The position numbers and the translations under genes were made by a program. The notes under the pieces are model-generated. The model was given only the letters and a program-made list of their open reading frames with translations, did no database searches and was not told the DNA's origin. This document shows, in pieces, positions 54,344-63,874 of a stretch of DNA of 64,000 bases. The first letter of the stretch is position 1; every line of letters begins with the position of its first letter. Source of the DNA: Pseudoalteromonas sp. MMG007 (lineage in GTDB: Bacteria > Pseudomonadota > Gammaproteobacteria > Enterobacterales > Alteromonadaceae); NCBI RefSeq assembly GCF_018100985.1, contig NZ_JAGJEI010000001.1:743310-807309 (forward strand). Reading direction: 5' to 3'.

Positions 54344-55956
54344 TATTTTTTCCTCGCATTGGCAAGAGAAATAGCACCAAATGGGCCAAGTGTTATGCCC
54401 TCTACATCGGCGCTACTGGCTTGAAAACGCAGACCATGGGCTAAAGGCAGCAATGGCAGCTCTTTAATTATTAAGCTTTGTGCATCTTCGTAGTATTTTT
54501 TACGCTTGTTTAAATCTGTGGTGTCGAGTGCTTGTGTAAGCATTAAATCAAATTGCGGATTACACCAATTTGCAGGGTTTTTACCGGTAAATGTGGCGGT
54601 GCAGCTTAATAGTGGGCTAAAAAAGTTATCTGGGTCGGGCGTATCAGCGGCCCAACCAAGTAATACACTGTCGTGGCGATGTTCACCAATGCGCTGAATA
54701 AAGGTGTTCCATTCGTACTCTACAATACTTACGTTAACGCCTACTTTTCGTAAATCACTTTGCATTAGCTCAGCCATTTTACGTGCATTAGGGTTATAAA
54801 TTCGGCTCACTGGCATTGCCCAAATGGTCATATCAAAGCCATTAGGTAGGCCAGCTTCTATGAGTAGTTTTTTAGCAAGTTCGGGGTCAAACCTAGGCAT
54901 ATCTTCTTGTGGCTCAAATGCCCATGATGTTGGCGGTAAAATAGATTGTGCACGTGTGCCATTTCCGTAATAAACAGCCTGCATTATTTTATCGGTGTCT
55001 ATAGCATGCGCCAGTGCTTGGCGTACGCGAATATCGTCAAACGGCGCTCGTTCAGTATTAAAAGCCCAATAACCTACATTTAAATTGGTTTCTTTTTCTA
55101 CGTTTATGTCATCGCGCTGAGCCAAAATACTGAGTTGTGCGCTACTTGGGTGAGCGGTTATATCACATTCTTTAGTTAGCATTTTTGCAATGCGGGTGGT
55201 GCCATTAGGTGTTATATCGTAAACCAATTGCTCAAGGGCTACATCGTGCTTCCAATACAGCGGATTACGGTAAAAACGCACTAAATGGTCGCGGCGGTAC
55301 TCTTTATAAATATAAGGACCAGTACCTATAGGGTATTGATCAAATAAGTTCTCTTGGTTATTTTTTTTAAGCTGCATGGCGTATTCTTCTGAAAGCACCA
55401 CGGCAAAATCGGTAGCCATATTCGCTAAAAAGCTGCTCTCAGGGTTAAACAGTTCAAAACGCACTTGATAATCCGACACGCGAACAATTTTACGAATTAG
55501 CTGATCAATCCCCACACTTTGAAAATACGGATAATTAGCATCGCCCACAAAGTGATAGGGGTTATATACGTCAAATAATCGACTGAAGGTAAATATAATA
55601 TCGTCGGCATTAAAATCACGCGACGGGGTAAAATACGACGTAGTATGAAACTTTACGTCTTTACGAAGGGTAAAGGTTACCGACTTTCCATCTTTACTAA
55701 TTTTCCAATCGGTAGCGAGCTCGCTTTTAAATTCGGCCGTGACGGGGTCAATGCTAATTAAGCGGTCGTATAACTGATTGGCAATAATATCAATAGTTGA
55801 ACCTGTAGTCGTTACTTGAGGGTTAAACGACACAGGGTTAGCTTCAGCGCAATAAACAAGCCCTTGGTTTTTTTCTTCTATGATTTCTTCTTTGCTATCA
55901 AGGCAACCAACTAAAGTGGTGGCAAGCAAAACAAGTAATAATTTATGCACCCGCAT
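54343..55956 (-). CDS. sapA: Periplasmic peptide-binding lipoprotein SapA
   Basis: 537-aa SBP family 5 protein. Lipobox LVGC at residues 15-18 (MRVHKLLLVLLATTLVGC) predicts lipidation; many SapA proteins are soluble periplasmic. Family motifs include YCAEANPVSFNPQVTT at the N-terminus and AFNTERAPFDDIRVRQALAH. First gene of sapABCDF; starts 9 bp after the pspF stop, so pspF and sap genes are probably co-transcribed. Confidence 0.93.
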   Translation of the reverse strand: MRVHKLLLVLLATTLVGCLDSKEEIIEEKNQGLVYCAEANPVSFNPQVTTTGSTIDIIANQLYDRLISIDPVTAEFKSELATDWKISKDGKSVTFTLRKDVKFHTTSYFTPSRDFNADDIIFTFSRLFDVYNPYHFVGDANYPYFQSVGIDQLIRKIVRVSDYQVRFELFNPESSFLANMATDFAVVLSEEYAMQLKKNNQENLFDQYPIGTGPYIYKEYRRDHLVRFYRNPLYWKHDVALEQLVYDITPNGTTRIAKMLTKECDITAHPSSAQLSILAQRDDINVEKETNLNVGYWAFNTERAPFDDIRVRQALAHAIDTDKIMQAVYYGNGTRAQSILPPTSWAFEPQEDMPRFDPELAKKLLIEAGLPNGFDMTIWAMPVSRIYNPNARKMAELMQSDLRKVGVNVSIVEYEWNTFIQRIGEHRHDSVLLGWAADTPDPDNFFSPLLSCTATFTGKNPANWCNPQFDLMLTQALDTTDLNKRKKYYEDAQSLIIKELPLLPLAHGLRFQASSADVEGITLGPFGAISLANARKK

Positions 55957-55965
55957 AACCTCTAA

Positions 55966-57030
55966 CTATTGTTGATCCAACAAGTTGTATTTTTTAAGAT
56001 AACCACGTAATTGATGATACGTTAAACCAAGTACTTCTGCAGTTTTCTTTTGATTAAATTGGCTATGTTCTAGTGCTTTATTAATCATATTTATTTCAAA
56101 CTCGTTAGAACGCTCTTTTAAGCTACACGGAAACTGTATTTCTGCATTGGGCTCTGCTTTAGGTAAAGCACTTGGCGCAGGAGCCAAAGCGGGCTCTTGT
56201 GCAACAACTTGCGCGGGGATAGGGGCTTTAATACGCGCTTTTGGTCTAAAGCGGCTTTCAAATGGGTCTAAAATAATCTGGTGAACGGGAATATGTTCGC
56301 TGCCATGGCGATATAAGCTGCGCTCAACTACATTTTTAAGCTCACGTATATTACCTGGCCAATCGTAACTTAACAGGGTTTCGGTCGCGCTTCGGGTAAA
56401 TCCACTAAATAACTCCCACTCTAGGTCGCGGGCCATGTTCATCGCAAATTGCTCGGCAAGTAACATAATATCGTCTTGACGTTCGCGCAGTGGCGGCAGA
56501 GTAATTACATCAAAAGCTAAGCGATCAAGTAAGTCACTTCTAAATTCGCCCTGCTCAGCAAGGTGGGGTAAATCTTCGTTAGTGGCACATACTAGACGGG
56601 TATCAACTTTTACGGTTTGCTTACCGCCCACACGCTCAAATTCGCCGTATTCAATAACACGAAGAAGCTTTTCTTGTACCATAGCGGAAGTATTAGCCAA
56701 CTCATCTAAAAATAAAGTACCGCTGTTAGCGCGCTCAAATCGGCCTTCGTGACGTTTACTTGCTCCGGTAAATGCACCACTTTCATGACCAAATAATTCG
56801 CTTTCGAGGAGGTTTTCGTTAAGGGCAGCACAGTTAAGCTTTACGTAGTTTTGATCCCAACGTTTTGATAAAAAGTGTAAACGCGCAGCGATGAGCTCTT
56901 TACCGGTTCCTCGTTCGCCAATTATAAGCACTGGCTTATCTAAATTAGCTAACTGCGATACCTGATCAAGTACAGCTAAAAAGCTATCAGATTGGCCGAG
57001 TAAATTATCCTGTTGGCGATATTGGCTCAT
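55966..57030 (-). CDS. pspF: Sigma-54 activator PspF
   Basis: 354-aa enhancer-binding protein without an N-terminal receiver domain, as expected for PspF, which is held inactive by PspA. AAA+ domain: Walker A GERGTGKELIA, sigma-54 contact loop ESGAFTGAS, Walker B TLFLDELA, and the switch region WPGNIRELKNVVERSL. The C-terminal Fis-like helix-turn-helix is KKTAEVLGLTYHQLRGYLKK. Divergent from pspA. Confidence 0.95.
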   Translation of the reverse strand: MSQYRQQDNLLGQSDSFLAVLDQVSQLANLDKPVLIIGERGTGKELIAARLHFLSKRWDQNYVKLNCAALNENLLESELFGHESGAFTGASKRHEGRFERANSGTLFLDELANTSAMVQEKLLRVIEYGEFERVGGKQTVKVDTRLVCATNEDLPHLAEQGEFRSDLLDRLAFDVITLPPLRERQDDIMLLAEQFAMNMARDLEWELFSGFTRSATETLLSYDWPGNIRELKNVVERSLYRHGSEHIPVHQIILDPFESRFRPKARIKAPIPAQVVAQEPALAPAPSALPKAEPNAEIQFPCSLKERSNEFEINMINKALEHSQFNQKKTAEVLGLTYHQLRGYLKKYNLLDQQ

Positions 57031-57153
57031 TTTTCCTAACTCTTGGTCATTTTTGCTAACAGTTAGTGTATTTCATAATCAGGGATAACTAAAGGAATTT
57101 GTATATTTAGTTTAACTTAATGAAAATAAAGTGTATTTTAGATTTTAAAAAGT

Positions 57154-57169
57154 TGGCAAGCATATTGAT
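57154..57169 (+). promoter_or_regulatory. Sigma-54 promoter of pspABC
   Basis: TGGCAAG-N4-TTGAT: the -24 GG and -12 G are correctly spaced; the usual C of the -12 GC is A. It lies 47 bp upstream of the pspA ATG, within the pspF-pspA divergent region. Confidence 0.75.
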
Positions 57170-57216
57170 ACTAGTTACAGCAGACCAACTAAGTTTATAT
57201 TACAGAGGTAAATGTT

Positions 57217-57876
57217 ATGGGAATTTTTTCGCGTTTTGCAGACATTGTTAATTCTAATATCAATGCCATTTTAGATAAAGCAGAAGACCCAGAAAAAATG
57301 GTTCGTCTTATTATCCAAGAGATGGAAGACACATTGGTAGAGGTTCGCTCTACGTCAGCTAAAACACTGGCTGAGAAAAAAGAATTAGTACGTCGTGTAG
57401 ACACACTAAAAGCACAAGTAAGCGACTGGCAAGACAAAGCAGAGCTTGCACTGAGTAAAGACCGCGACGATTTAGCGCGTTCAGCATTACTTGAAAAGCA
57501 AAAATCGGCAGAAGCAGTGGCGGCAGTAGAGTCTGAGCTTGAGCATGTAGAGTCTCACATTGAGAAACTTCAACAAGAAGTGACCACACTACAAGAAAAG
57601 CTAGCCGATGCTAAAGCACGTCAAAAAGCAATTATTTTACGTCAACGTTCGGCCGAGTCGCGCCTTGAAGTGAAAAAAGCACTTGATAGCTCTAAGGTAG
57701 AAGATGCACTTAATCGCTTTGAACGTTACGAAACTAAAATTGATGGACTAGAATCTCAAATAGAGTCTTACGATTTAGGTAAAAAGTCGCTTGCAGATGA
57801 AATTGCCGACCTACAAAAAAATGAAAAGATAGATGATGAGCTTGCCGAACTTAAAAAGAAGCTAGCTGATAAATAA
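57217..57876 (+). CDS. pspA: Phage shock protein A
   Basis: 219-aa peripheral membrane coiled-coil protein (ESCRT-III/Vipp1 superfamily) that binds PspF and stabilises the stressed inner membrane. Starts MGIFSRFADIVNSNINAILD, the amphipathic membrane helix, followed by KMVRLIIQEMEDTLVEVRS and a long coiled coil. First gene of pspABC under a sigma-54 promoter. Confidence 0.97.
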   Translation: MGIFSRFADIVNSNINAILDKAEDPEKMVRLIIQEMEDTLVEVRSTSAKTLAEKKELVRRVDTLKAQVSDWQDKAELALSKDRDDLARSALLEKQKSAEAVAAVESELEHVESHIEKLQQEVTTLQEKLADAKARQKAIILRQRSAESRLEVKKALDSSKVEDALNRFERYETKIDGLESQIESYDLGKKSLADEIADLQKNEKIDDELAELKKKLADK

Positions 57877-57943
57877 CTTATAAAGGGGTACTTTAAGTGC
57901 CCCACTGCTTAAAACATCGAATACGGATTGTCAGGAGAGGATT

Positions 57944-58177
57944 ATGTTTGATCCAGAGATACTAATTGCACCCTTTATCTTGTTCATGATTTTTGTTGCG
58001 CCACTGTGGTTAATTTTACATTACCGGAGCAAAAAGCAAGTGAGCCAAGGGTTAAGTGAGCATGAACATCGCCAGTTATTGGAACTTGCCCACAAGGCCG
58101 AAAAAATGGCTGATAGAGTAGAAACCCTTGAAGCATTACTTGATCAAGAGTCACCACAATGGAGACGCAAAGTATGA
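57944..58177 (+). CDS. pspB: Phage shock protein B
   Basis: 77-aa protein with an N-terminal membrane helix (about 6-27, LIAPFILFMIFVAPLWLILHY) and a cytoplasmic coiled helix. With PspC it senses membrane stress and draws PspA from PspF. AGGAGAGG precedes its ATG. Confidence 0.93.
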   Translation: MFDPEILIAPFILFMIFVAPLWLILHYRSKKQVSQGLSEHEHRQLLELAHKAEKMADRVETLEALLDQESPQWRRKV

Positions 58178-58575
58178 GTGCCAAACGCGAATTATTAAGA
58201 GACCCACAACGCGGTAAAATAGCCGGTGTATGTGCGGGATTAAGTGACTACTTTAATATGGAGTTATGGTTAGTTCGCATTATATTTGTTAGTGCGGTAC
58301 TGCTAACAGGTGGCCCATTATTTGTGGTAGCGTATATTGCAGCGTGGTTTATTTTAGATAAAAAAGACCCCACAACTACACATACAAGCAGCTCGACTAA
58401 AACTGACGATCCGCTAGAAGTTAAATTTAAAGTATGGCAAAAAGGCGAGCCTCCGCGCCGCGCATTGCAAGACTTAAAAGAGCGTTTAGGGCGAGTAGAT
58501 TCGCGCCTCCAAGATATGGAACGCCATGTTACTTCAAGCGAGTTTACGGTTAGCCGTGAAATCAACAAACTTTAA
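58174..58575 (+). CDS. pspC: Phage shock protein C
   Basis: 133-aa PspC-domain protein: RDPQRGKIAGVCAGLSDYF, a membrane helix (about 34-60, LWLVRIIFVSAVLLTGGPLF), then a charged C-terminus. The ATG at 58174 overlaps the pspB stop (ATGA); an upstream in-frame ATG (58159) lies within pspB. No pspD or pspE follows. Confidence 0.94.
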   Translation: MSAKRELLRDPQRGKIAGVCAGLSDYFNMELWLVRIIFVSAVLLTGGPLFVVAYIAAWFILDKKDPTTTHTSSSTKTDDPLEVKFKVWQKGEPPRRALQDLKERLGRVDSRLQDMERHVTSSEFTVSREINKL

Positions 58576-58630
58576 AGGATTTAATAGCACTTTGTTCGGT
58601 GATTAAGCATCAATGAAGTGCTAGCCCATT

Positions 58631-60055
58631 ATGAGTAGCACTTCATTTGCCAAAAAAACCCTTAAAAGCATTAAAGGTTCAGCCCAAAAAGCCCTTCATC
58701 GTAGTTTAGATCAACACGTAAAATTAGCCGTAACGGGTTTAAGTGGTAGTGGTAAAACGGCATTTATTACCGCGCTTGTTAAACACTTAACCACACAAAG
58801 TGATGATAAAAACTTACCCTTTTTTGATGTAATGCGAGAGCACCGCCACATTGCCACTAAAGTTGTGCCGCAAGAGGCGTTAAAGGTGCCTACGTTTGAC
58901 TACCTACGAGCACTTAACGCATTACTCCCAAGTGATGGGGAGCCTACATGGCCTGCATCAACCGAGCGTATTAACACCCTCCGTTTGGCTATTAAATACC
59001 AAAGTGCCTCAGGGTTACGTGGACATTTTTCGCCGCAATCTACGCTGTATTTAGATATTATTGACTACCCAGGTGAATGGCTACTTGATTTACCTATGCT
59101 TGAGCAAAGCTATAGCCAGTGGTGCGAGCAACAATATCCGTTATTGTTACAGCACCCGCGTGTGAACACCTCTACTGAATTTTTAAACGCGCTTGAACAG
59201 CTTGATTTAAATGCCCCCGTAGATGAAGGGTTGCTTGCGCACATTGCAGCGCTTTATCAAAGTATGCTGGTGGGTCTTAAAAAAGACACTAAGCTTGCCA
59301 TGTTACAACCTGGGCGAATGCTTATGCCTGGCGACTTACAAGGTGCGCCGCTGTTATTGTTTTTTCCGGTAAATGCACAGCATATAAAAAGCGATGAAGT
59401 GGTGCCTGGCTCTAACTTAGCGCATTTAATTAAGCGTTTTAACGCCTATATAAAAGAAGTAGTTAAGCCTTTTTATAATGAGCACTTTAAACACTTTGAC
59501 CGTCAAATTGTGCTAGTAGATGTACTCAGCGCTTTAAACGAAGGCCACGAAACACTCCAAGAGCAAAGTAGTGTAATTAATCAATTGCTCGCACACTTTA
59601 ATTACGGCGAGTCGGGATTTTTTAAGCGCTTATTTAAACCCAATATAGATAAAATACTCTTTGCTGCCAATAAGTCAGATCATATAAGTGCCAAGCACCA
59701 TAAAGACTTAGCACTACTGCTTGATTCGCTAGTGCATGAGCAAAGCAATCACTTAAAGTTTGATGGCGTACAAATAGAAACCATGGCTATGTCGTCAATT
59801 ACTGCAACGCAGCCGCGCCAAGTTGCCGATAAAGGCCAAACGCTTGATTGCATTTATGGCAAACCACTTAACGAGCAAGACTGGCTAACTTACTTACCAC
59901 CACAGCCACCTAACCGCATGCTTAATAAAAATGAGTGGCCAGCGCAGGGGTTTGAGTTTTTGTCGTTTTCGCCTATGCCAAACCCCGATAAGCAACTTAA
60001 ACATATTCGCCTTGATCATGTGATGCAGTACCTGTTAGGAGACAAATTATCATGA
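58631..60055 (+). CDS. ycjX: YcjX-like GTPase (DUF463)
   Basis: 474-aa P-loop NTPase of the YcjX family, part of the envelope-stress (Psp) regulon in enterics. Walker A TGLSGSGKTAFIT, then the family-typical YLDIIDYPGEWLLDLPML segment and a C-terminal NKSDH element. Lies 55 bp after pspC and overlaps ycjF by four bases. Biochemical role not settled. Confidence 0.92.
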   Translation: MSSTSFAKKTLKSIKGSAQKALHRSLDQHVKLAVTGLSGSGKTAFITALVKHLTTQSDDKNLPFFDVMREHRHIATKVVPQEALKVPTFDYLRALNALLPSDGEPTWPASTERINTLRLAIKYQSASGLRGHFSPQSTLYLDIIDYPGEWLLDLPMLEQSYSQWCEQQYPLLLQHPRVNTSTEFLNALEQLDLNAPVDEGLLAHIAALYQSMLVGLKKDTKLAMLQPGRMLMPGDLQGAPLLLFFPVNAQHIKSDEVVPGSNLAHLIKRFNAYIKEVVKPFYNEHFKHFDRQIVLVDVLSALNEGHETLQEQSSVINQLLAHFNYGESGFFKRLFKPNIDKILFAANKSDHISAKHHKDLALLLDSLVHEQSNHLKFDGVQIETMAMSSITATQPRQVADKGQTLDCIYGKPLNEQDWLTYLPPQPPNRMLNKNEWPAQGFEFLSFSPMPNPDKQLKHIRLDHVMQYLLGDKLS

Positions 60056-61080
60056 ACGATACACACCAAACATTTCAAGCGGGTAGGCGTATTAATACCC
60101 AAGCAGATGAGCAGGTTGAGCCTAAACTTGCCCCTGCAAAAATAGTTGCTCAAGGTCAAAGTGAATACATTGAAGAGCCTTATGATGAGCTTCTTGAAGA
60201 TGAAATAGACTTAGAGCCGGTATATAAAAAGTCAAAATGGCAAACGCTTAAAGGTGTGTTTGTTGTCAGCTTTTTAGTACTGGTGCTACTTGAGTTTGCT
60301 TATTCGCTAGTATTTGCATTTCAGCAATCGGTAATTTTAGGCGGCGTATATTTAACAGCCGTGGTAAGTGGTGTGCTATTAATTGGGCGCATGCTCTGGC
60401 GCGAATATAGAATGCTGCGCAGTTTAAAGCGCAATCAGTTACACCGTCAAGAAGCGGACAGGCTTTTAAATAGCGAGCAAGTAGGCGGCGCATTGCCGTG
60501 GCTTGAAAAACTAAACAAGCACCAACAACTCGACAACTTCGACGCGTTTAAAAACCAAGTAGCTACCCATCATAGCGATAAAGAAATAATGACCCTTTAC
60601 GCGAATAGCTTACTTATAACGCAAGACACCCACGCTAAAAAGTTAATAAATCGCTTTGCCACAGAGTCAGCCTTGCTTGTTGCCCTAAGCCCGCTTGCGC
60701 TGGTGGACATGATGGCGGTGCTTTGGCGCGGTACTAAGTTAATTGAGCAAATTGGTAAGATTTATGGCATTGGTTTTGGTTACGCAAGCCGCATTAAGCT
60801 CTACCGTATGCTGATAAAACAAGTGATGTTTGTAGGCAGTGCTGAGCTTGTATCTGATTTAGCAGCCACAGCACTCAGTGCTGAGCTTTTAGGCAAGCTT
60901 TCGGGGCGTGCAGCACAAGGTGTAAGTGCCGGTATTTTTACAGCACGTATTGGTTACAAAGCAATGGAGCTTAGCCGCCCACTACCAAGGCTTGAAAACA
61001 AACGCAGCTTGTTAAAAGGCACAGTGCAAAGTATTGCTAGTAAAATTATGAGCCGTAAAAAGGCCGAGCCAACACAATAA
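60052..61080 (+). CDS. ycjF: YcjF-like inner-membrane protein (DUF697/TIGR01620)
   Basis: 342 aa with an N-terminal acidic cytoplasmic part, two membrane helices (about 70-115, VVSFLVLVLLEFAYSLVFAF and LGGVYLTAVVSGVLLIG), and a C-terminal region with SALLVALSPLALVDMMAVLW and YGIGFGYASRIKLYRMLIK typical of the family. Translationally coupled to ycjX (ATGA overlap). Probably acts with it in the Psp response; inferred from conserved linkage. Confidence 0.92.
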   Translation: MNDTHQTFQAGRRINTQADEQVEPKLAPAKIVAQGQSEYIEEPYDELLEDEIDLEPVYKKSKWQTLKGVFVVSFLVLVLLEFAYSLVFAFQQSVILGGVYLTAVVSGVLLIGRMLWREYRMLRSLKRNQLHRQEADRLLNSEQVGGALPWLEKLNKHQQLDNFDAFKNQVATHHSDKEIMTLYANSLLITQDTHAKKLINRFATESALLVALSPLALVDMMAVLWRGTKLIEQIGKIYGIGFGYASRIKLYRMLIKQVMFVGSAELVSDLAATALSAELLGKLSGRAAQGVSAGIFTARIGYKAMELSRPLPRLENKRSLLKGTVQSIASKIMSRKKAEPTQ

Positions 61081-61222
61081 AAAAGTGGCAATATTTGTGT
61101 ACAAAGCCGCGCTGGACGGTTTTTGCACAAATAGCCATCTGAGCATCCGGCATGCTTGTGATTTAAAGTGCGGTACGTTTTATTTATGTAATTGACACAT
61201 ATAATAAAAACGAGATCACACA

Positions 61223-62404
61223 ATGAGCAAGCATCATATTAATACCCAATGTATTCATGGCCCACAAAAAGCAAACGATCCGCACGGCGCACTCACGTCG
61301 CCTTTGTATCAAACCTCTACCTTTCATTTTGAAAATGCAGCACAAGGCGCCGCACGTTTTGCAGGCGAAGAGCCAGGTTATATTTACACCCGCCTAGGTA
61401 ACCCGACCACCACCGAACTTGAGCAAAAAGTAGCACAGTTAGAAAGCTGCGAAGCTGCAGCTGCCACCGCCACAGGTATGGGCGCTGTATCGGCATCGGT
61501 ATTGAGCTTTTTATCGCAGGGCGATCACCTAGTTGCATCAAGTGCGTTATACGGTTGTACGTTCGCGTTTTTTGCACATATGTTGCCGCGCTGGGGAATT
61601 GAAGTCACGTTTGTTGATATGACCTGCGAGGACGAACTCCGGGCTGCCATTAAACCTAATTCCAAAATGATTTTTGTCGAAACCCCCATAAATCCGACAA
61701 TGGCTGTTATTGATTTAGCCTTAATTGGCGCGCTCGCTAAACAACACAATTTAATTAGTGTGGTCGACAACACCTTTTTAACGCCACTGCTGCAATCACC
61801 TAAGCAATATGGGATAGATATTATTATGCACAGCGCCACCAAATATTTAAACGGCCATGGTGATGTAGTAGCCGGGCTTGTGTGTGGAACGCAAGAGCAC
61901 ATTACCTTAATAAAAATGACGGTACTTAAAGATATTGGTGCAACTATAAGTCCGCACGACGCTTGGCTAATAAACCGCGGCTTAAAAACCTTAGCCATAC
62001 GCATGGAACGCCATTGCCAAAGTGCACAAACAGTAGCTGAATACTTAGAGGCGCATCCACAAGTTAATATTGTTTATTACCCTGGGCTTAAATCGCATCT
62101 TGGTAATAAATACATAGGGAATCAAATGAAAGCCGCAGGCGGCGTTATTGCATTTGAAATTAAAGGCACCCTTGCTCAAGGAGCGCAATTTATAGATAGT
62201 ATGAAGCTTTGCACACTCGCTGTAAGTTTAGGCGATGCAGAAACGCTCATTCAGCACCCCGCATCAATGACACATTCACCTTACACACCACAGGAGCGAG
62301 CAGCTGCAGGCATAAGCGACGGTCTAATTAGGCTCTCTGTTGGGCTTGAGGATGTTAACGATATTATTGACGACTTAAACCAAGCTTTTACTAAAATTGT
62401 TTAG
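61223..62404 (+). CDS. megL: Methionine gamma-lyase
   Basis: PLP enzyme splitting methionine to methanethiol, ammonia and 2-oxobutyrate, relevant to marine sulfur volatiles. 393 aa, Cys/Met metabolism family. The PLP Lys lies in HSATKYLNGHGDVVAG; the N-terminal PLYQTSTFHF and YTRLGNPTT segments are conserved. The residue pattern LYGCTFAFF carries the Cys characteristic of methionine gamma-lyases, where cystathionine lyases have other residues, which is why MGL is preferred. A monocistronic gene between ycjF and phhA. Confidence 0.88.
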   Translation: MSKHHINTQCIHGPQKANDPHGALTSPLYQTSTFHFENAAQGAARFAGEEPGYIYTRLGNPTTTELEQKVAQLESCEAAAATATGMGAVSASVLSFLSQGDHLVASSALYGCTFAFFAHMLPRWGIEVTFVDMTCEDELRAAIKPNSKMIFVETPINPTMAVIDLALIGALAKQHNLISVVDNTFLTPLLQSPKQYGIDIIMHSATKYLNGHGDVVAGLVCGTQEHITLIKMTVLKDIGATISPHDAWLINRGLKTLAIRMERHCQSAQTVAEYLEAHPQVNIVYYPGLKSHLGNKYIGNQMKAAGGVIAFEIKGTLAQGAQFIDSMKLCTLAVSLGDAETLIQHPASMTHSPYTPQERAAAGISDGLIRLSVGLEDVNDIIDDLNQAFTKIV

Positions 62405-62480
62405 GTGTATTTAATTGTATACACATAAAAGCAATCTTCAGGCCTTTATCTAAAGGTCTGTACTTTTAATGTGTCACAGG

Positions 62481-62498
62481 TGTAATTTAAACTTTACG
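62481..62498 (+). promoter_or_regulatory. Candidate TyrR/PhhR box upstream of phhA
   Basis: TGTAAT-N6-TTTACG, 10 of 12 positions of the TGTAAA-N6-TTTACA box, 143 bp before the phhA start. TyrR-family PhhR controls phhAB in pseudomonads. Confidence 0.5.
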
Positions 62499-62641
62499 AT
62501 CTAAATGATCGCGCTAAATGCTGATGTTAGCCTATCTATTAAACTTTTCTTCACTTTTGCATAGTATGGGGTCATTCGATATTCAACAGATTTGAATATC
62601 ACACTGACACCGATTTAGGGCTCACACCCAAGAAGGTTATT

Positions 62642-63439
62642 ATGGCTAAAGCAAGTAAATACACATCCAAAACACCAGACGAAAATGGTGTTATACACTG
62701 GAGTGATGAAGAAAATAAAATTTGGTCTGAGCTAGTAGCACGCCAACTTGCGTGCATAGAAGGCAAGGCCTGCGATGAGTACATGGAGGGGCTTAAAAAA
62801 ATAAACCTACCACACGATCGTATCCCACAGTTAAGCGAGCTTAACGAAGTGCTTCTTGCCTCAACTGGTTGGCAAGTAGCGCCTGTACCTGCGCTTATCG
62901 ATTTTGATGAGTTTTTTAGGTTGTTGGCAAACAAGCAGTTTCCGGTCGCTACATTTATTCGTAGCCGTGAAGAGTTTGACTACCTACAAGAGCCTGATAT
63001 TTTTCATGAAATATTTGGCCACTGCGCCATGCTAACCAACCCTGACTTTGCCGAATTCACACACAAATACGGCCAATTAGGGTATGCAACGCAGAAAAAA
63101 GATCGTGTGTACCTTGCACGTATGTATTGGTTTACGGTTGAGTTTGGTTTAATGCAAACTGAAAACGGCCTGCGTATTTACGGCGGCGGCATTTTATCAA
63201 GCCCAGGTGAAACGCAATACGTGTATTCAGATACACCAGAAATAACGCCTATGAGCGTTATTGATGTGCTGCGAACGCCGTACCGTATTGATATTATGCA
63301 ACCACAGTACTACACCATTAACTCGATTCATGATCTGTTTGATATATCGCAAATGGACATTACGACTTTGGTTGAGCAAGCTAAAGAGCTGGGCTTGCAC
63401 GACCCAAAATTTCCACCAAAAGAAAAATTAGCCAGTTAA
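62642..63439 (+). CDS. phhA: Phenylalanine-4-hydroxylase
   Basis: Iron- and tetrahydropterin-dependent conversion of phenylalanine to tyrosine. 265 aa, the usual bacterial monomer length. The Fe(II) ligands appear as EPDIFHEIFGHCAML (two His) and a Glu in ARMYWFTVEFGLMQ. Start ATG with AAGAAGG before it. Followed 37 bp later by the pterin-recycling gene phhB. Confidence 0.97.
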   Translation: MAKASKYTSKTPDENGVIHWSDEENKIWSELVARQLACIEGKACDEYMEGLKKINLPHDRIPQLSELNEVLLASTGWQVAPVPALIDFDEFFRLLANKQFPVATFIRSREEFDYLQEPDIFHEIFGHCAMLTNPDFAEFTHKYGQLGYATQKKDRVYLARMYWFTVEFGLMQTENGLRIYGGGILSSPGETQYVYSDTPEITPMSVIDVLRTPYRIDIMQPQYYTINSIHDLFDISQMDITTLVEQAKELGLHDPKFPPKEKLAS

Positions 63440-63476
63440 CTTTAATTTAAAAGAAACGCTAAAGTAAGGATTTAAG

Positions 63477-63821
63477 ATGTCTTCATTAAGTGAACAAACA
63501 TGCGAAGCTTGCCACGTAGATGCACCAAAAGTATCTGACGAAGAGTTAGCGCAATTAATTACTAAAATCCCAGATTGGGTACCAGAAGTACGCGACGGCA
63601 TTATGCAGCTTGAACGTGTTTATAAATTTAAAAACTTTAAACAAGCTATCGCATTTACTAACAAAGTAGGCGACATGGCAGAAGATGAAGGCCACCACCC
63701 TGGTTTATTAACCGAGTGGGGCAAAGTAACTGTAACGTGGTGGAGCCATTCAATTAAAGGCCTACACAAAAACGACTTTATTTGCGCAGCTAAAACAGAC
63801 GATGTATTTAACGCGCTGTAA
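63477..63821 (+). CDS. phhB: Pterin-4a-carbinolamine dehydratase
   Basis: 114-aa enzyme that dehydrates 4a-hydroxytetrahydrobiopterin made by PhhA, regenerating the cofactor. The active-site block [20 protein letters not shown] holds the paired His, with [19 protein letters not shown] after it. Operon with phhA. Confidence 0.97.
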   Translation: MSSLSEQTCEACHVDAPKVSDEELAQLITKIPDWVPEVRDGIMQLERVYKFKNFKQAIAFTNKVGDMAEDEGHHPGLLTEWGKVTVTWWSHSIKGLHKNDFICAAKTDDVFNAL

Positions 63822-63844
63822 TCAAAAGTTAATTGAGCAAACCC

Positions 63845-63874
63845 AAAAGCACTTATTTTTATAAGTGCTTTTTT
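63845..63874 (+). terminator. Rho-independent terminator after phhB
   Basis: Stem AAAAGCACTTAT / ATAAGTGCTTTT followed by TT. The remaining 126 bp to the window end show no supported gene. Confidence 0.88.
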
